Source of the DNA: CAZAQB01 sp964487155
GTDB lineage: Bacteria; Pseudomonadota; Gammaproteobacteria; Nitrococcales; Nitrococcaceae
Reading direction: 5' to 3'
Assembly: GCA_964487155.1 (NCBI GenBank)
Contig: CAZAQB010000051.1
Coordinates: 1 to 21,598 of the forward strand
DNA: 21,598 nucleotides
In this document: in pieces, positions 7,084-15,313 of the stretch
Layout: each line of letters starts with the position of its first letter
How positions within the stretch are numbered: the stretch's first letter is position 1
Notes under the pieces: generated by a model
The model's input: only the letters and a program-made list of their open reading frames with translations
The model's database searches: none
Told to the model about the DNA's origin: nothing
Position numbers and translations under genes: made by a program

Positions 7084-7838
7084 CCTCCTCGCGCACCGAG
7101 CCCTCGGCCTGGCTGCGCTGGCTCTCGCTGGCGGCGCTGGTCGGGGTCTGGCAGCTCGCCAGCCTGTGGGCGGACCCGGCGGACCTGCCGGCGCCGGCGC
7201 GGGTGATGGGGGTGCTGGCCGCGGAGATCGCCAGCGGCGAGCTGCCCTATCACCTGGCGGTGACGCTGCTGCGGGTGGCGGTGGCGTTTGCGCTGGCGAT
7301 GCTGCTGGGCAGCATCTTCGGCATGCTCATGGGCCGCTACCGCAGCCTGGACCTGCTGGGCGATGGCCCCCTGGTGCTGGGTCTCAACGTGCCGGCGCTG
7401 ATCATCATCATGCTCTGCTATCTGTGGCTGGGGCTCACCGAACTGGCCGCGGTGCTGGCGGTGGTGGTGAACAAGATCCCCACCGTGGCGGTGACCGTGC
7501 GCGAGGGTGCCCGCGCCGTCGACCAGGACCTGCTGGATGTGGCGCGGGCCTACCGGCTGGGCGCCTGGCGGCGGCTGTGGCGGGTGTACCTGCCCCAGTT
7601 GCAGCCCTACCTGCTGGCCGCCGCCCGGTCCGGGCTGTCGCTGATCTGGAAGATCGTGCTGGTGGTGGAACTGCTGGGGCGCAGCAGTGGCGTGGGCTTC
7701 AAGCTCGGCACCTTCTTCCAGTTCTTCGACATCGCCAGCATCCTGGCCTATACGCTGGCCTTCGCCGCGGTGGTGTTCGCCGTGGAGGCCTGGTTGATGC
7801 GGCCCCTGGAGCGGCACCTCGCCCGGTGGCGGCGGTGA
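7071..7838 (+). CDS. ABC transporter permease, SsuC/TauC-like
   Basis: 255 aa inner-membrane subunit with about six hydrophobic segments. The cytoplasmic-loop EAA motif that contacts the ATPase is visible around GARAVDQDLLDVARAYRLGAW (about residues 143-165), as in the SsuC/TauC group. Start GTG 7071 lies inside the end of the binding-protein gene (13-bp overlap, translational coupling); no strong ribosome site of its own is visible. Its stop codon shares one base with the start of the ATPase gene. Together with 6061 and 7838 it makes a complete importer. Confidence 0.87.
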   Translation: MAAVASSRTEPSAWLRWLSLAALVGVWQLASLWADPADLPAPARVMGVLAAEIASGELPYHLAVTLLRVAVAFALAMLLGSIFGMLMGRYRSLDLLGDGPLVLGLNVPALIIIMLCYLWLGLTELAAVLAVVVNKIPTVAVTVREGARAVDQDLLDVARAYRLGAWRRLWRVYLPQLQPYLLAAARSGLSLIWKIVLVVELLGRSSGVGFKLGTFFQFFDIASILAYTLAFAAVVFAVEAWLMRPLERHLARWRR

Positions 7839-8617
7839 TGGCGGGGCTCGACATCCACATCCGCCGCAAGGCGTTTGACGAGGCGCCGGTGCTGCAGGAT
7901 CTGCACCTGCAGGTGGGCGGCGGCGAGATCCTGGCCCTGGTGGGGCCCTCCGGGGTCGGCAAGACCACCGCGCTGCGGCTGCTGGCGGGGCTGGATGACT
8001 TCGACGGCGAGATCAGCCGCTCGGACGGGCGGGCGGGAGCGCCCGAGGAGGTGGGTCTGGTATTCCAGGAGCCGCGGCTGATGCCCTGGCTGAGCGTCGC
8101 CGACAACCTGCGCCTGGTGCTGCCGGCGGGTTCCGGGTCGGAGGCCCGGATCCGCGAGTTGCTGGATGCCGTGGGCCTGGGCGAACGGGCCCAGGCCTGG
8201 CCCAACCAGCTCTCCGGCGGCATGCAGCGGCGGGTGGCCCTGGCCCGGGCCTTTGCCATCCGCCCGGAACTGCTGCTGCTGGACGAGCCCTTCGTGTCCC
8301 TCGACCGTCCCACCGCCGAGACCCTGCACCAGCTGCTGCTGGAGCTGTGGCGGACGCGGCGCTGCACGGTGATCCTGGTGACTCACGACCTGGAGGAGGC
8401 CATGGCCCTGGCCGATCGCATCTGTTTCCTGTCGGCTCCGCCGGCCCGGGTGCTGGTGGAGCTCCCCCTGCCCATGCCCCGGGACGCCATTGACGCCCGC
8501 CGCCGGGCCTTCGGTGAGCTGGCCGCGCGCCACCCGGAACTGCTCTCCGGGCGCCTGGCGCCCGCGCCCGCGGACACCGGCGAGCCCTCCGCCCGGCCGG
8601 CCCGGGGGCGTTCATGA
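7838..8617 (+). CDS. ABC transporter ATP-binding protein, SsuB/TauB-like
   Basis: 259 aa. Walker A GPSGVGKT (36-43), Q-loop Q77 in VFQEPRLMPW (typical of the nitrate/sulfonate/taurine ATPases), signature LSGGMQRR (125-132), Walker B LLLLDEP (Asp149, Glu150), switch His183 in VTHD. ATG 7838 overlaps the permease stop by one base; a GTG one codon earlier is possible. The frame is open far upstream but that part is antisense-like and overlaps two genes. The C-terminus is Pro/Ala/Arg-rich. The 3' end overlaps the next ATPase gene by 4 bp (ATGA), which ties the two ABC systems into one transcript. Confidence 0.92.
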   Translation: MAGLDIHIRRKAFDEAPVLQDLHLQVGGGEILALVGPSGVGKTTALRLLAGLDDFDGEISRSDGRAGAPEEVGLVFQEPRLMPWLSVADNLRLVLPAGSGSEARIRELLDAVGLGERAQAWPNQLSGGMQRRVALARAFAIRPELLLLDEPFVSLDRPTAETLHQLLLELWRTRRCTVILVTHDLEEAMALADRICFLSAPPARVLVELPLPMPRDAIDARRRAFGELAARHPELLSGRLAPAPADTGEPSARPARGRS

Positions 8618-9372
8618 CCGGGGGCGAGGCGGTGCTGCAAGTGGAGGGCGTCAGCAAGTCCTACGGCTCGCTGAAGGCCCTGGACGACTTCCAGCTGCGG
8701 CTGAATGCCGGCGAGTTCGTGGTCCTGCTGGGCCCCAACGGCGCCGGCAAGACCACCCTGTTCCAGATGCTGAGCGGGCTGTTCGTGCCGGACGCCGGGC
8801 GCATCCGGGTCGCGGGCCGGGACATGAGCCGGGAGGCGGTGCAGGCGCTGGCCGCCATCGGCGTGGTGTTCCAGCAGCCGGCCCTGGATCTGGACCTCAC
8901 GGTGCGCGCCAACCTCAAGTTCCACGCCCGGCTGCACGGCCTCGGCGCCGCCGCCGGCCCGCGCATCGACGAGGAGCTCGGCCGGGCGGGCCTGGCGGAC
9001 AAGGCCGGCGCGCCGGCCCGGGTGCTCTCCGGCGGCAACCGCCGCCGGGTGGAGCTGGCCCGGGCCCTGCTGCACCGGCCCCGGGTGCTGCTCATGGACG
9101 AGGCCACGGTGGGCCTGGATCCGGCCTCCCGCAGCCAGATGCTGGAGCACGTGGCGGGCCTGTGCCGGGAGCGTGGCGTGGCCGTGCTGTGGGCCACCCA
9201 CCTCATCGACGAGGCCGAGCTGGCCGACCGGGTGGTGATTCTGAATCGCGGCATCAAGCGCCACGAAGGGCGCCCCGAAGTGCTGTTGCAGGACGCCGGC
9301 GACGCGACCCTGGCGGACCTGCTGGTTGCATTGAGTCGCGAAAACGATACCCAGGAGGAGAAACGCGCATGA
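8614..9372 (+). CDS. pedB: ABC ATPase of the PQQ-dependent alcohol dehydrogenase system (PedB-like)
   Basis: 252 aa. ABC ATPase of the drug/polysaccharide-exporter (NatA/CcmA-like) class, distinct from the preceding SsuB-like one. Walker A GPNGAGKTT (40-48), Q-loop VFQQPALD (Q87-Q88), signature LSGGN (138-142), Walker B VLLMDEAT (Asp162, Glu163), switch His196. A dedicated protein family of such ATPases is known from quinoprotein alcohol dehydrogenase loci and pairs with the propeller, binding protein and ABC-2 permease found just downstream here. In P. putida the set PedA1A2BC is needed for lanthanide-dependent growth at low lanthanide supply. Start ATG overlaps the previous stop (ATGA). Confidence 0.87.
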   Translation: MTGGEAVLQVEGVSKSYGSLKALDDFQLRLNAGEFVVLLGPNGAGKTTLFQMLSGLFVPDAGRIRVAGRDMSREAVQALAAIGVVFQQPALDLDLTVRANLKFHARLHGLGAAAGPRIDEELGRAGLADKAGAPARVLSGGNRRRVELARALLHRPRVLLMDEATVGLDPASRSQMLEHVAGLCRERGVAVLWATHLIDEAELADRVVILNRGIKRHEGRPEVLLQDAGDATLADLLVALSRENDTQEEKRA

Positions 9373-10343
9373 CCTTGAGAACCCTGATTTCCGCTGCCCT
9401 GCTGACCCTGATGCTGGCCCTGCCCCTGGCGGCGGCGGCCGAGGGACGGCTGTACGTGAGCAGCGAGGACGACGACGTGGTGGTGGTGTTCGACGCCGAC
9501 AGCCTGGAGCGCCTGGCGGAGATCCCCACCTCGGAGCGCCCGCGGGCGCTGAAGTTGAGCGCCGACGGCAGCCGGCTCTACGCAGCCTCGGGGGACGCCG
9601 ACGCCATCGATGTGATCGACACCGAAAAGCTGGAGGTCATCCGCCAGCTGGACGTGGGTGAAGATCCGGAGATGTTCGACATCGACCCCATGGGCCGCTA
9701 CCTCTACGCTTCCAACGAGGATGACGGCCTGCTCACCATCTACGACCTGGTGGAGGACAGGATCGCCGCCCAGGTGGCGGTGGGTGAGGAGCCCGAGGGT
9801 GTGCTGGTGTCGCCGGACGGCAGCCGCGCCTACGTCACCTCGGAAGTGGCCAACATGGTCCATGTGGTGGACACCGCCAGCCGCGATCTGGTGGCCAACG
9901 TGCTGGTGGACAACCGGCCGCGGCGCTTCGCCGTGCCCGACGGCCGCGCGGAACTGTGGGTGACCAACGAGCTCTCCGGCACGGTGAGCATCATCGACAC
10001 CGAGAGTTACGAGGTGATCGGGGGAATTTCCTTCGAGCCCGAAGGCTTCCGTCCCGATGACGTCACCCCGGTGGGACTGGCCATGACCGCCGACGGGGCC
10101 ACCGCCTACGTCACCCTGGGACGGGCCAACCATGTAGCGGTGGTGGACGTGGCGAGCCGCGAGATCACCGACTACGTGCTGGTCGGCCGCCGCGCCTGGG
10201 GTGTGGCCCTGAGCCGCGACGAGAGCCGGCTGTATGTGGCCAACGGCGGCAGCGACGACATGTCGGTGGTGGACACCGCCAGTCTGCGAGTGCTTCGCTC
10301 GGTGCCGGTGGCCCGCAAGCCCCACAGCATCGTGGTGGACTGA
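9369..10343 (+). CDS. PQQ-catabolism-associated YVTN beta-propeller protein (PedA2-like)
   Basis: 324 aa. Signal peptide of about 24 residues (LPLAAAA-EG), then about seven repeats with the YVTN-type pattern: RLYVSSEDDDVVVVFD, RLYAASGDADAIDVID, YLYASNEDDGLLTIYD, RAYVTSEVANMVHVVD, ELWVTNELSGTVSIID, TAYVTLGRANHVAVVD and RLYVANGGSDDMSVVD. It is expected to be periplasmic. Propellers of this kind are a fixed companion of the alcohol-dehydrogenase-linked ABC transporter; their biochemical role is not established (ligand binding or scaffold). Start ATG 9369 has CAGGAGGAGAAA upstream and overlaps the previous stop (ATGA). A longer in-frame opening from 8490 is a shadow of the ATPase gene. Confidence 0.87.
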   Translation: MTLRTLISAALLTLMLALPLAAAAEGRLYVSSEDDDVVVVFDADSLERLAEIPTSERPRALKLSADGSRLYAASGDADAIDVIDTEKLEVIRQLDVGEDPEMFDIDPMGRYLYASNEDDGLLTIYDLVEDRIAAQVAVGEEPEGVLVSPDGSRAYVTSEVANMVHVVDTASRDLVANVLVDNRPRRFAVPDGRAELWVTNELSGTVSIIDTESYEVIGGISFEPEGFRPDDVTPVGLAMTADGATAYVTLGRANHVAVVDVASREITDYVLVGRRAWGVALSRDESRLYVANGGSDDMSVVDTASLRVLRSVPVARKPHSIVVD

Positions 10344-10352
10344 GGAGGCATC

Positions 10353-11540
10353 ATGGGTCGGCTGATACTGGCCGCAGTGGTGATCACCTGGCTGGCGCCG
10401 CTGGCGCCGGCCGGGGCTGCCGAGACCCTCACCGTGGCCTATCTGGAGCTGCGCGACGACTCCCGCTACGACGTGGGCCGCATGGAGGCGCGGGCCCACG
10501 GGCAGCCCTGGGGGCGGCCTTACGCCGGCGCCGAGGTGGCGGTCCGGGAGGTGCGCTTTCCGCTGCGCACCCGGGATGTGACGCTGGCCTTCGAGCGCCG
10601 GGAGGCGGCCGCCATGGGCGCCCTGCTGGAGCAGGCCCGGGAACTGGCGGGGCAGCAGGTGCGGCTGTTCATGCTGGACCTGCCGGCCCCGGCGGTGACC
10701 CGGGTGGCGGCGCTGCCGGAGCTCGCCGATGCCCTGGTGTTCAACATCAGCGCCGAGGCCCAGCCCCTGCGCGGCGAGGCCTGCGCCGCCAACCTGTTCC
10801 ACCTCATCCCGAGCCTCGCCATGCGCATGGATGCCCTCGCCCAGTACCTGGTGGAGCGGCGCTGGCAGAAGCTGCTGCTGCTGCAGGGTCCGGAAAGCGC
10901 CGATCAAGCCCTCGGGGACGGCTTCCGGACCGCCGCCGAGCGCTATGGCCTGCGCATCGCCGAGCAGCGCCCATTCGTCTCCGGCCAGGATCCCCGGGCG
11001 CGGGAGGCCAACAACCTGGACCTGCTGACCCGCGGCAGCGGCTTCGACGCCATCTTCGTGGCCGACGCCGACGCCGAGTTCGCCCAGCGCCTGCCCTATG
11101 CCACCCGGGCGCCGCGCCCGGTGGTCGGGTCCGCAGGGCTGGTGCCGGAGGTCTGGCACTGGAACTGGAACAACCACGGCGCGCGGCAGCTCAACAAGCG
11201 CTTCGAGAAGCATGCCGAGCGGCGCATGACCAGCTGGGACTGGGCCGCCTGGATCGGCGTCAAGGCCCTGGCCGAGGCCATCATCCGCACCGGTGAGACC
11301 GGCACCGAGCGGCTTCGCGCCTACCTGCGCGGTGACGAGCTGGTGCTGGACGGCTTCCAGGGCTACCGGCTGTCGTTCCGGCCCTGGAACCAGCAGCTGC
11401 GCACGCCCATGTTCCTCGGCACCCCCAACTGGGTGGCGGTCCGGGCTCCGCTGGAGGGGTTCCTGCACCCGCGCATGGATCTCGACAGCCTGGGGCGGGA
11501 TGCGCCGGAGACCCGCTGCGAGCTGGAGGCCGGATCGTGA
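10353..11540 (+). CDS. ABC substrate-binding protein of the PQQ-dependent alcohol dehydrogenase system (PedA1/LutA-like)
   Basis: 395 aa. Signal peptide of about 22 residues (LAPAGAA-ET), then a two-domain periplasmic binding fold distantly like the Leu/Ile/Val-binding family: TVAYLELRDDSRY near the mature N-terminus, NLFHLIPSLAMRMDALAQYL with WQKLLLLQGPE (second-domain start), DAIFVADAD, WHWNWNNHGARQLNKRF and TSWDWAAWIGVKALAEAI. It is the partner of the PedB-like ATPase and PedC-like permease; the family is found with quinoprotein alcohol dehydrogenases, and the methylotroph LutA is linked to lanthanide uptake. The ligand is not readable from sequence. ATG 10353 follows GAGGAGG with 9 bp between it and the previous stop; it overlaps the permease start by 4 bp. 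Confidence 0.83.
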   Translation: MGRLILAAVVITWLAPLAPAGAAETLTVAYLELRDDSRYDVGRMEARAHGQPWGRPYAGAEVAVREVRFPLRTRDVTLAFERREAAAMGALLEQARELAGQQVRLFMLDLPAPAVTRVAALPELADALVFNISAEAQPLRGEACAANLFHLIPSLAMRMDALAQYLVERRWQKLLLLQGPESADQALGDGFRTAAERYGLRIAEQRPFVSGQDPRAREANNLDLLTRGSGFDAIFVADADAEFAQRLPYATRAPRPVVGSAGLVPEVWHWNWNNHGARQLNKRFEKHAERRMTSWDWAAWIGVKALAEAIIRTGETGTERLRAYLRGDELVLDGFQGYRLSFRPWNQQLRTPMFLGTPNWVAVRAPLEGFLHPRMDLDSLGRDAPETRCELEAGS

Positions 11541-12346
11541 GCCCGGCCCACGGCCTGCAGGCGGTGGGCGCGGTGGCCTCCCGGGAGGTCACCAAGTTCG
11601 TCCACCAGAAGGGCCGGCTGTTCTCCGCCCTGGTGCGGCCCACCCTGTGGCTGCTGGTGTTCGCCGCCGGCTTCCAGAACGTGTTCGGGGTGTCGATCAT
11701 CCCGCCCTACCAGACCTACATCCCCTACCAGGTCTACATCGTCCCCGGGCTGCTGGGCATGGTGCTGCTGTTCAACGGCATGCAGTCGTCGCTCGCCATG
11801 GTCTACGACCGCGAGATGGGGCTGATGCGGCTGCTGCTCACCGCGCCGCTGCCGCGCTGGTTCCTGCTGCTGGCGAAGCTGCTGGCAGGCGCCTTCCTGT
11901 CGGTGCTGCAGGCCTACGCGTTCCTCGCCGTGTGCCTGCTGTTCGGGGTGGACCTGCCCCTCTGGGGCCTGCTGCGGGCGCTGCCGGCGCTGGTGCTGGC
12001 GGCCCTGATGCTGGGCGCCCTGGGGCTGCTGCTGTCGGTGTACGTGAAGCAGCTGGAGAACTTCGCCGGCACCATGAACTTCGTCATCTTCCCCATGTTC
12101 TTCATCTCGCCGGCGCTGTATCCCCTCTGGCGGCTGCAGGAGGCCGGCGCCGAGGTGGTCTACCAGCTGGCCCGCTTCAACCCCTTCACCCATGCCGTGG
12201 AGATGGTGCGCTTCGCCATGTACGGCCAGTTCAACGCCCTCGCCACGGCGGTGGTGTGCGCCTGGCTGCTGGTGTGCTTCGCCGCCTCGGTGCACGGCTA
12301 CGACCCCCAGCGCGGCCTGATCCGGGCCCGCAAAGCGCCGGGCTGA
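11537..12346 (+). CDS. pedC: ABC-2 type permease of the PQQ-dependent alcohol dehydrogenase system (PedC-like)
   Basis: 269 aa, six predicted membrane segments. The ABC-2 family hallmarks are visible: a cytoplasmic amphipathic N-terminus (VASREVTKFVHQKGRLFSALVRP), YIVPGLLGMVLLFNGMQSSLAMVYDREMGLMRLLLTAPLPRW, and FPMFFISPALYPLWRL with FNPFTHAVEMVRFAMYG. It pairs with the ATPase at 8614. Such architecture is usual for exporters, while genetic work on PedC/LutF points to a role in lanthanide or substrate handling, so direction of transport is open. Start GTG 11537 overlaps the binding-protein stop (GTGA). It is the last gene of the operon; no T-rich terminator is seen beyond it. Confidence 0.88.
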   Translation: MSPAHGLQAVGAVASREVTKFVHQKGRLFSALVRPTLWLLVFAAGFQNVFGVSIIPPYQTYIPYQVYIVPGLLGMVLLFNGMQSSLAMVYDREMGLMRLLLTAPLPRWFLLLAKLLAGAFLSVLQAYAFLAVCLLFGVDLPLWGLLRALPALVLAALMLGALGLLLSVYVKQLENFAGTMNFVIFPMFFISPALYPLWRLQEAGAEVVYQLARFNPFTHAVEMVRFAMYGQFNALATAVVCAWLLVCFAASVHGYDPQRGLIRARKAPG

Positions 12347-12501
12347 CAGCGCCGCGGGCGGGGTTGTCCCGGGCGGCATCGCCGCCGCCGCGCCGATTCC
12401 GGCCTCGCAGGCTTCGCCTGTCCGTTGGCGCCGGGTTTCGTCCCCGCACGACGAGTTCCTTCGCCCGCTTACAAGGGTGAATTGAGCGACGGCACCCGTA
12501 G

Positions 12502-12526
12502 CCCCACGTTGCGGAGAAACGTGGGG
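12502..12526 (+). repeat. Hairpin repeat family, copy 2
   Basis: 9-bp stem CCCCACGTT / AACGTGGGG around the loop GCGGAGA. Same design as copies at 8, 19032 and 21252 but with a different outer arm (CCCCA/TGGGG instead of GGCA/TGCC). Flanking CCGTAG is shared with copy 4. Confidence 0.8.
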
Positions 12527-12599
12527 GACAGCGTTGCAAATGCCCACGCAGACATCCCCGAGCTCCCGCCCGACCCAGGCCGAGGCGGACCGCCGAATC

Positions 12600-12700
12600 G
12601 CCGGATGCGCTTCGCTTATCCGGCCTACACCCTTCGCCGCGGCCCCGGGGCGCGGCCGGGCCCGCGTAGGCCGGATAAGGCGCGCAGCGCCGCATCCGGC
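12600..12700. repeat. REP pair resembling E. coli REP/BIME
   Basis: Two palindromic units in opposite orientation: 12600-12628 (GCCGGATGCG ... CTTATCCGGCCTAC) and 12666-12700 (GTAGGCCGGATAAGG ... GCATCCGGC). The unit layout GCCGGATGCGGC ... GCCTTATCCGGCCTAC is that of enterobacterial REP sequences. A second pair is at 21111-21205 and a truncated unit at the window end. Confidence 0.85.
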
Positions 12701-12790
12701 GTCTCCGCCGCGCCGAGTCTCCCGTGCCGGGCCCGTATCTGCGCCGCGGCTGCGCTGATCGCGCGGCGGGCTCGATGAACCGCCGAATCG

Positions 12791-13075
12791 CTACCCCGGG
12801 CCGGCCGGGCATACCCAGCCCCGGTCGAGGGCGCCCTCCAGCACATTGACGACCGCCGCTTCGATCTCCGGCGCGGCGTGTCGGCCGCACAGGTCCTGCA
12901 CGATCTGGCGCACCGGCCGGTGGCCGTCACAGCGGCTCAGCACCTCCGCGGCCCGGCGGCTCAATGGCACGGCGCCGGCCGGGTAGAGCAGCAGGTAGTA
13001 GTGACGCGAGGCTTCCCACTGGAGCCGGCAGGCGGGTGACAGGCGTAGCACAGTGCAACGATCCAGATGATCCAT
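12791..13075 (-). CDS. pqqD: PqqD-like PQQ biosynthesis peptide chaperone
   Basis: 94 aa, the usual PqqD length. PqqD binds the precursor peptide PqqA and presents it to the radical-SAM enzyme PqqE. Recognisable family pattern: RLQWEASRHYYLLLYPAGAVPLSRRAAEVLSRCDG (17-51), then VRQIVQDLCGR and a C-terminal helix ending in GALDRGWV. ATG 13075 is chosen because the family starts just before the first strand; an upstream ATG (13138) would add 21 unrelated residues. Both have weak ribosome sites. It is downstream of the regulator gene on the same strand but separated from it by a strong terminator. No pqqA, B, C or E is in the window, so it is either a detached pathway member or serves another precursor peptide. 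Confidence 0.82.
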   Translation of the reverse strand: MDHLDRCTVLRLSPACRLQWEASRHYYLLLYPAGAVPLSRRAAEVLSRCDGHRPVRQIVQDLCGRHAAPEIEAAVVNVLEGALDRGWVCPAGPG

Positions 13076-13210
13076 GGTGCGGGTCCGTTGGTGTTGAACT
13101 TCCCTGGCGAGGGGCCGCCATGGCCCAGCAGCATTCATGCCAGATGCCAGGTTCGGCTCTGCCGCGGTTGGGGTGCTGGCGGCTGTTGCGGCGCTGGTAC
13201 GGGGAGTGAC

Positions 13211-13253
13211 GAAACGTCTCCCCGGCGGGGCGTGGATGCGCCCCGCCGGGGAG
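13211..13253 (-). terminator. Terminator of the sigma-54 activator gene
   Basis: Perfect 15-bp stem (13218-13232 with 13239-13253), 6-nt loop, 42 bp past the activator's stop codon; on the minus strand it is followed by ACGTTTC. It separates the activator from the pqqD-like gene. Confidence 0.85.
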
Positions 13254-13294
13254 GGTCCGTTGGCGAGGGAAACCGCCAGGTGGAGGGCGAGGGC

Positions 13295-15313
13295 TTACTG
13301 GCCGGTGGAGATGCCGTACTTGCGCATCTTGCGGTACAGGGTGTTGCGGCTCACCCCCAGGCTGGCGGCCGTGTTGGTGATGTTCCAGCGGTGGCGTTCG
13401 AGCTCCCGGAGCAGGGTCTCGTGCTCGGCGGTCTCCAGCGGGCTGCCCTCCGCCTCGGGGCCGGACTCGGGCTGTGCCTGATGGGGCGATTGGGCGGGCG
13501 CGCTGCCCGGGGCGAGCGGGCGCACCCTCTCGTTGACGATCTCCTGGGGCAGGTCGGCGAGCCGGATGATGCCGTCGTCGCACAGCGCCAGGGCGGTGCG
13601 CAGGCAGTTGCGCAGCTGGCGGATGTTGCCTGGCCAGGGGTGGTTGAGCAGCCGCTGGAAGGCGTCGTAGTCGATGCCCACATCCTCGGCCAGGTCGTTC
13701 TCGGCGGCCAGCGCCGAGCGGATCAGGCTCTCCTTGTCGCCCCGCGCCCGCAACGGCGGCAGGGTCAGGGTGATGCCGTTCAGCCGGTAGTAGAGATCTT
13801 CCCGGAAGATGCCTTCGTCCACCAGGCGGATGAGGTCGCGGTGGGTGGCGCTGATGACATGCAGCTCCACCGGCACCGCCACCTCGCTGCCCAGCGGCAG
13901 CACCTCCTTCTGCTCCAGCACCCGCAGCAACCGGGTCTGCAGCTCGGGGGGCATGTCGCCGATCTCGTCCAGGAACAGCGTGCCGCCGCTGGACTGCAGC
14001 ACCTTGCCGCGCATGCCGTCGCGGCGGGCCCCCGTGAAGGCGCCGTGGCGGTAGCCGAACAGCTCGCTTTCGATCAGCGACTCGGGGATGGACGCGCAGT
14101 TGACCGCCACGAACGGCTTGTCGCGGCGCGCGCTGGCGTTATGGATGGCGGCGGCCAGGGCCTCCTTGCCGCTGCCGGTCTCGCCGCACAGCAGGATGGG
14201 CACGTTGCGGTCCATCACCCGGCCGGCGCAGCGCACGTTGTAGGCCATCTGCGGGTCGCCGGCGCTGGCCAGGGACTCCAGCGAGGGCGTGGCGTCGCGC
14301 GGAGCGGGGGAGGGGCGGATGATCTGCCCCTTCGCCGCGGGAATGGAGGCACCCGCTGGCCGGCGCTCCGGCGCCCGCAGGGTGGCAAAGTAGCGCTTGC
14401 CCTGGCGCAGTTCGCGGATCGGCCATACCGAGTGGCCCTGGCCGATGGCTGCCTCGTGGAGCAGGCTCGGCGAGATGTCCAGCACCTCGTTCACCGGCCG
14501 GCCCACCACCTCGTTGCTGGCGGTGACGCCCAGCTGCACCAGGGCGCTGGCGTTGGCCGCCAGCAGGGTGCCGGCGGCGTCGCAGGCCAGCATGCCTTCG
14601 TTGAGCAGGCCCACGAACTCGGGCCGCACATGGAAGCGCAGCACCCACTGGTCGCGGAAGCTGCGCAGGAAGTTGGAATTCTCGATCACCCGGGCGGACA
14701 TTTTAACCAGCGCCACCGTGTGGGTCTGGCTCTCCCGGGTGTCCCTGGAACTGACCGAGGAGGCGTCCAGCACGCCGATCAGCCCGCCGTGGGGATCGCG
14801 TACCGGCGCCGCGGAGCAGGACAGGGCGGCGTTGCAGCTCAGGAAGTGCTCGTCGCGATGGATGGTGACCGGGCGGCGCTCGGCCAGGCAGGTGCCGATG
14901 CCATTTGTGCCGGCCTGCCGCTCGCTCCAGTCGGCCCCGGGCCACAGGCCCACGTCCGCGAAGCGCCGCGCCTGGTCGGGGTCGCCCACCCGGTTGATGA
15001 CGTAGCCCTCGGCGTCGGTGAGGATCACCGCGTAGCCGGAGCCGGAGATCTGGTGGTAGAGGTTCTCCATCTCCGCCTGGGCGACGTGGAACAGCTCCCC
15101 CATCTGGTCCCGGCGCTCACGCAGGCGCGGGCTTTCCATGACCACCTCGACATGGCCGTGGCCCGGGTCGAGGCTGTAGTCCAGCAGGCAGCGCCGCCAG
15201 GAATCGGCGATGCGCCGCTGGTCGCGCTGCTCAGGCAGATCATCCGGGCGTTGGGTCCAGCGGTCCACTGAGGCGACGACACGGCTGGCATGCAGGTACG
15301 TGGCTGCGGGCAC
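13295..15313 (-). CDS. Sigma-54-dependent transcriptional activator, AcoR type
   Basis: 672 aa. It activates transcription by RNA polymerase with sigma-54. N-terminal sensor with GAF-like features (about 60-215, including ERQAGTNGIGTCLAERRPV), a PAS-like segment (about 232-330), AAA+ domain (about 355-590) with Walker A GETGSGK (377-383), the sigma-54 contact loop GAFTGA (424-429) and Walker B LFLDEIGD (446-453), and a Fis-type helix-turn-helix at the C-terminus (about 632-668, NITNTAASLGVSRNTLYRKM). The frame is open to 15868, but GTG 15313 with GGAGGAG just upstream is chosen because the conserved protein (SWRRCLLDYSLDP) begins soon after and the longer frame would cross the divergent operator. 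Divergent from the dehydrogenase; likely regulator of all sigma-54 promoters here (inference). The signal (alcohol, aldehyde or other) is unknown. Confidence 0.92.
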   Translation of the reverse strand: MPAATYLHASRVVASVDRWTQRPDDLPEQRDQRRIADSWRRCLLDYSLDPGHGHVEVVMESPRLRERRDQMGELFHVAQAEMENLYHQISGSGYAVILTDAEGYVINRVGDPDQARRFADVGLWPGADWSERQAGTNGIGTCLAERRPVTIHRDEHFLSCNAALSCSAAPVRDPHGGLIGVLDASSVSSRDTRESQTHTVALVKMSARVIENSNFLRSFRDQWVLRFHVRPEFVGLLNEGMLACDAAGTLLAANASALVQLGVTASNEVVGRPVNEVLDISPSLLHEAAIGQGHSVWPIRELRQGKRYFATLRAPERRPAGASIPAAKGQIIRPSPAPRDATPSLESLASAGDPQMAYNVRCAGRVMDRNVPILLCGETGSGKEALAAAIHNASARRDKPFVAVNCASIPESLIESELFGYRHGAFTGARRDGMRGKVLQSSGGTLFLDEIGDMPPELQTRLLRVLEQKEVLPLGSEVAVPVELHVISATHRDLIRLVDEGIFREDLYYRLNGITLTLPPLRARGDKESLIRSALAAENDLAEDVGIDYDAFQRLLNHPWPGNIRQLRNCLRTALALCDDGIIRLADLPQEIVNERVRPLAPGSAPAQSPHQAQPESGPEAEGSPLETAEHETLLRELERHRWNITNTAASLGVSRNTLYRKMRKYGISTGQ

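Larger units (their letters stand above)
12347..12790. other. Repeat-bearing intergenic region between convergent operons
   Basis: 444 bp between the convergently transcribed ABC operon and pqqD-like gene. It contains hairpin repeat copy 2 (12502-12526) and a REP pair (12600-12700). A GC-rich hairpin GGCGGC-ATC-GCCGCC lies at about 12374-12388 without a T tract. No credible gene: the open frames here have Arg/Ala/Pro-rich shadow composition. Confidence 0.6.

Noticed and set aside
8661..11468. 935-codon open frame on the minus strand opposite the ABC operon
   Set aside because: His/Gln/Gly/Pro-rich shadow of high-GC coding DNA, antisense to four well-recognised genes, no family resemblance.
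13204..13220. GTGACG-AAA-CGTCTC resembling the activator palindrome
   Set aside because: Right half-site matches only partly, and it lies at the 3' end of the activator gene beside its terminator with no sigma-54 promoter nearby.
13076..13294. PqqA precursor gene near the pqqD-like gene
   Set aside because: No short frame with the Glu-X3-Tyr core was found on either strand by eye.
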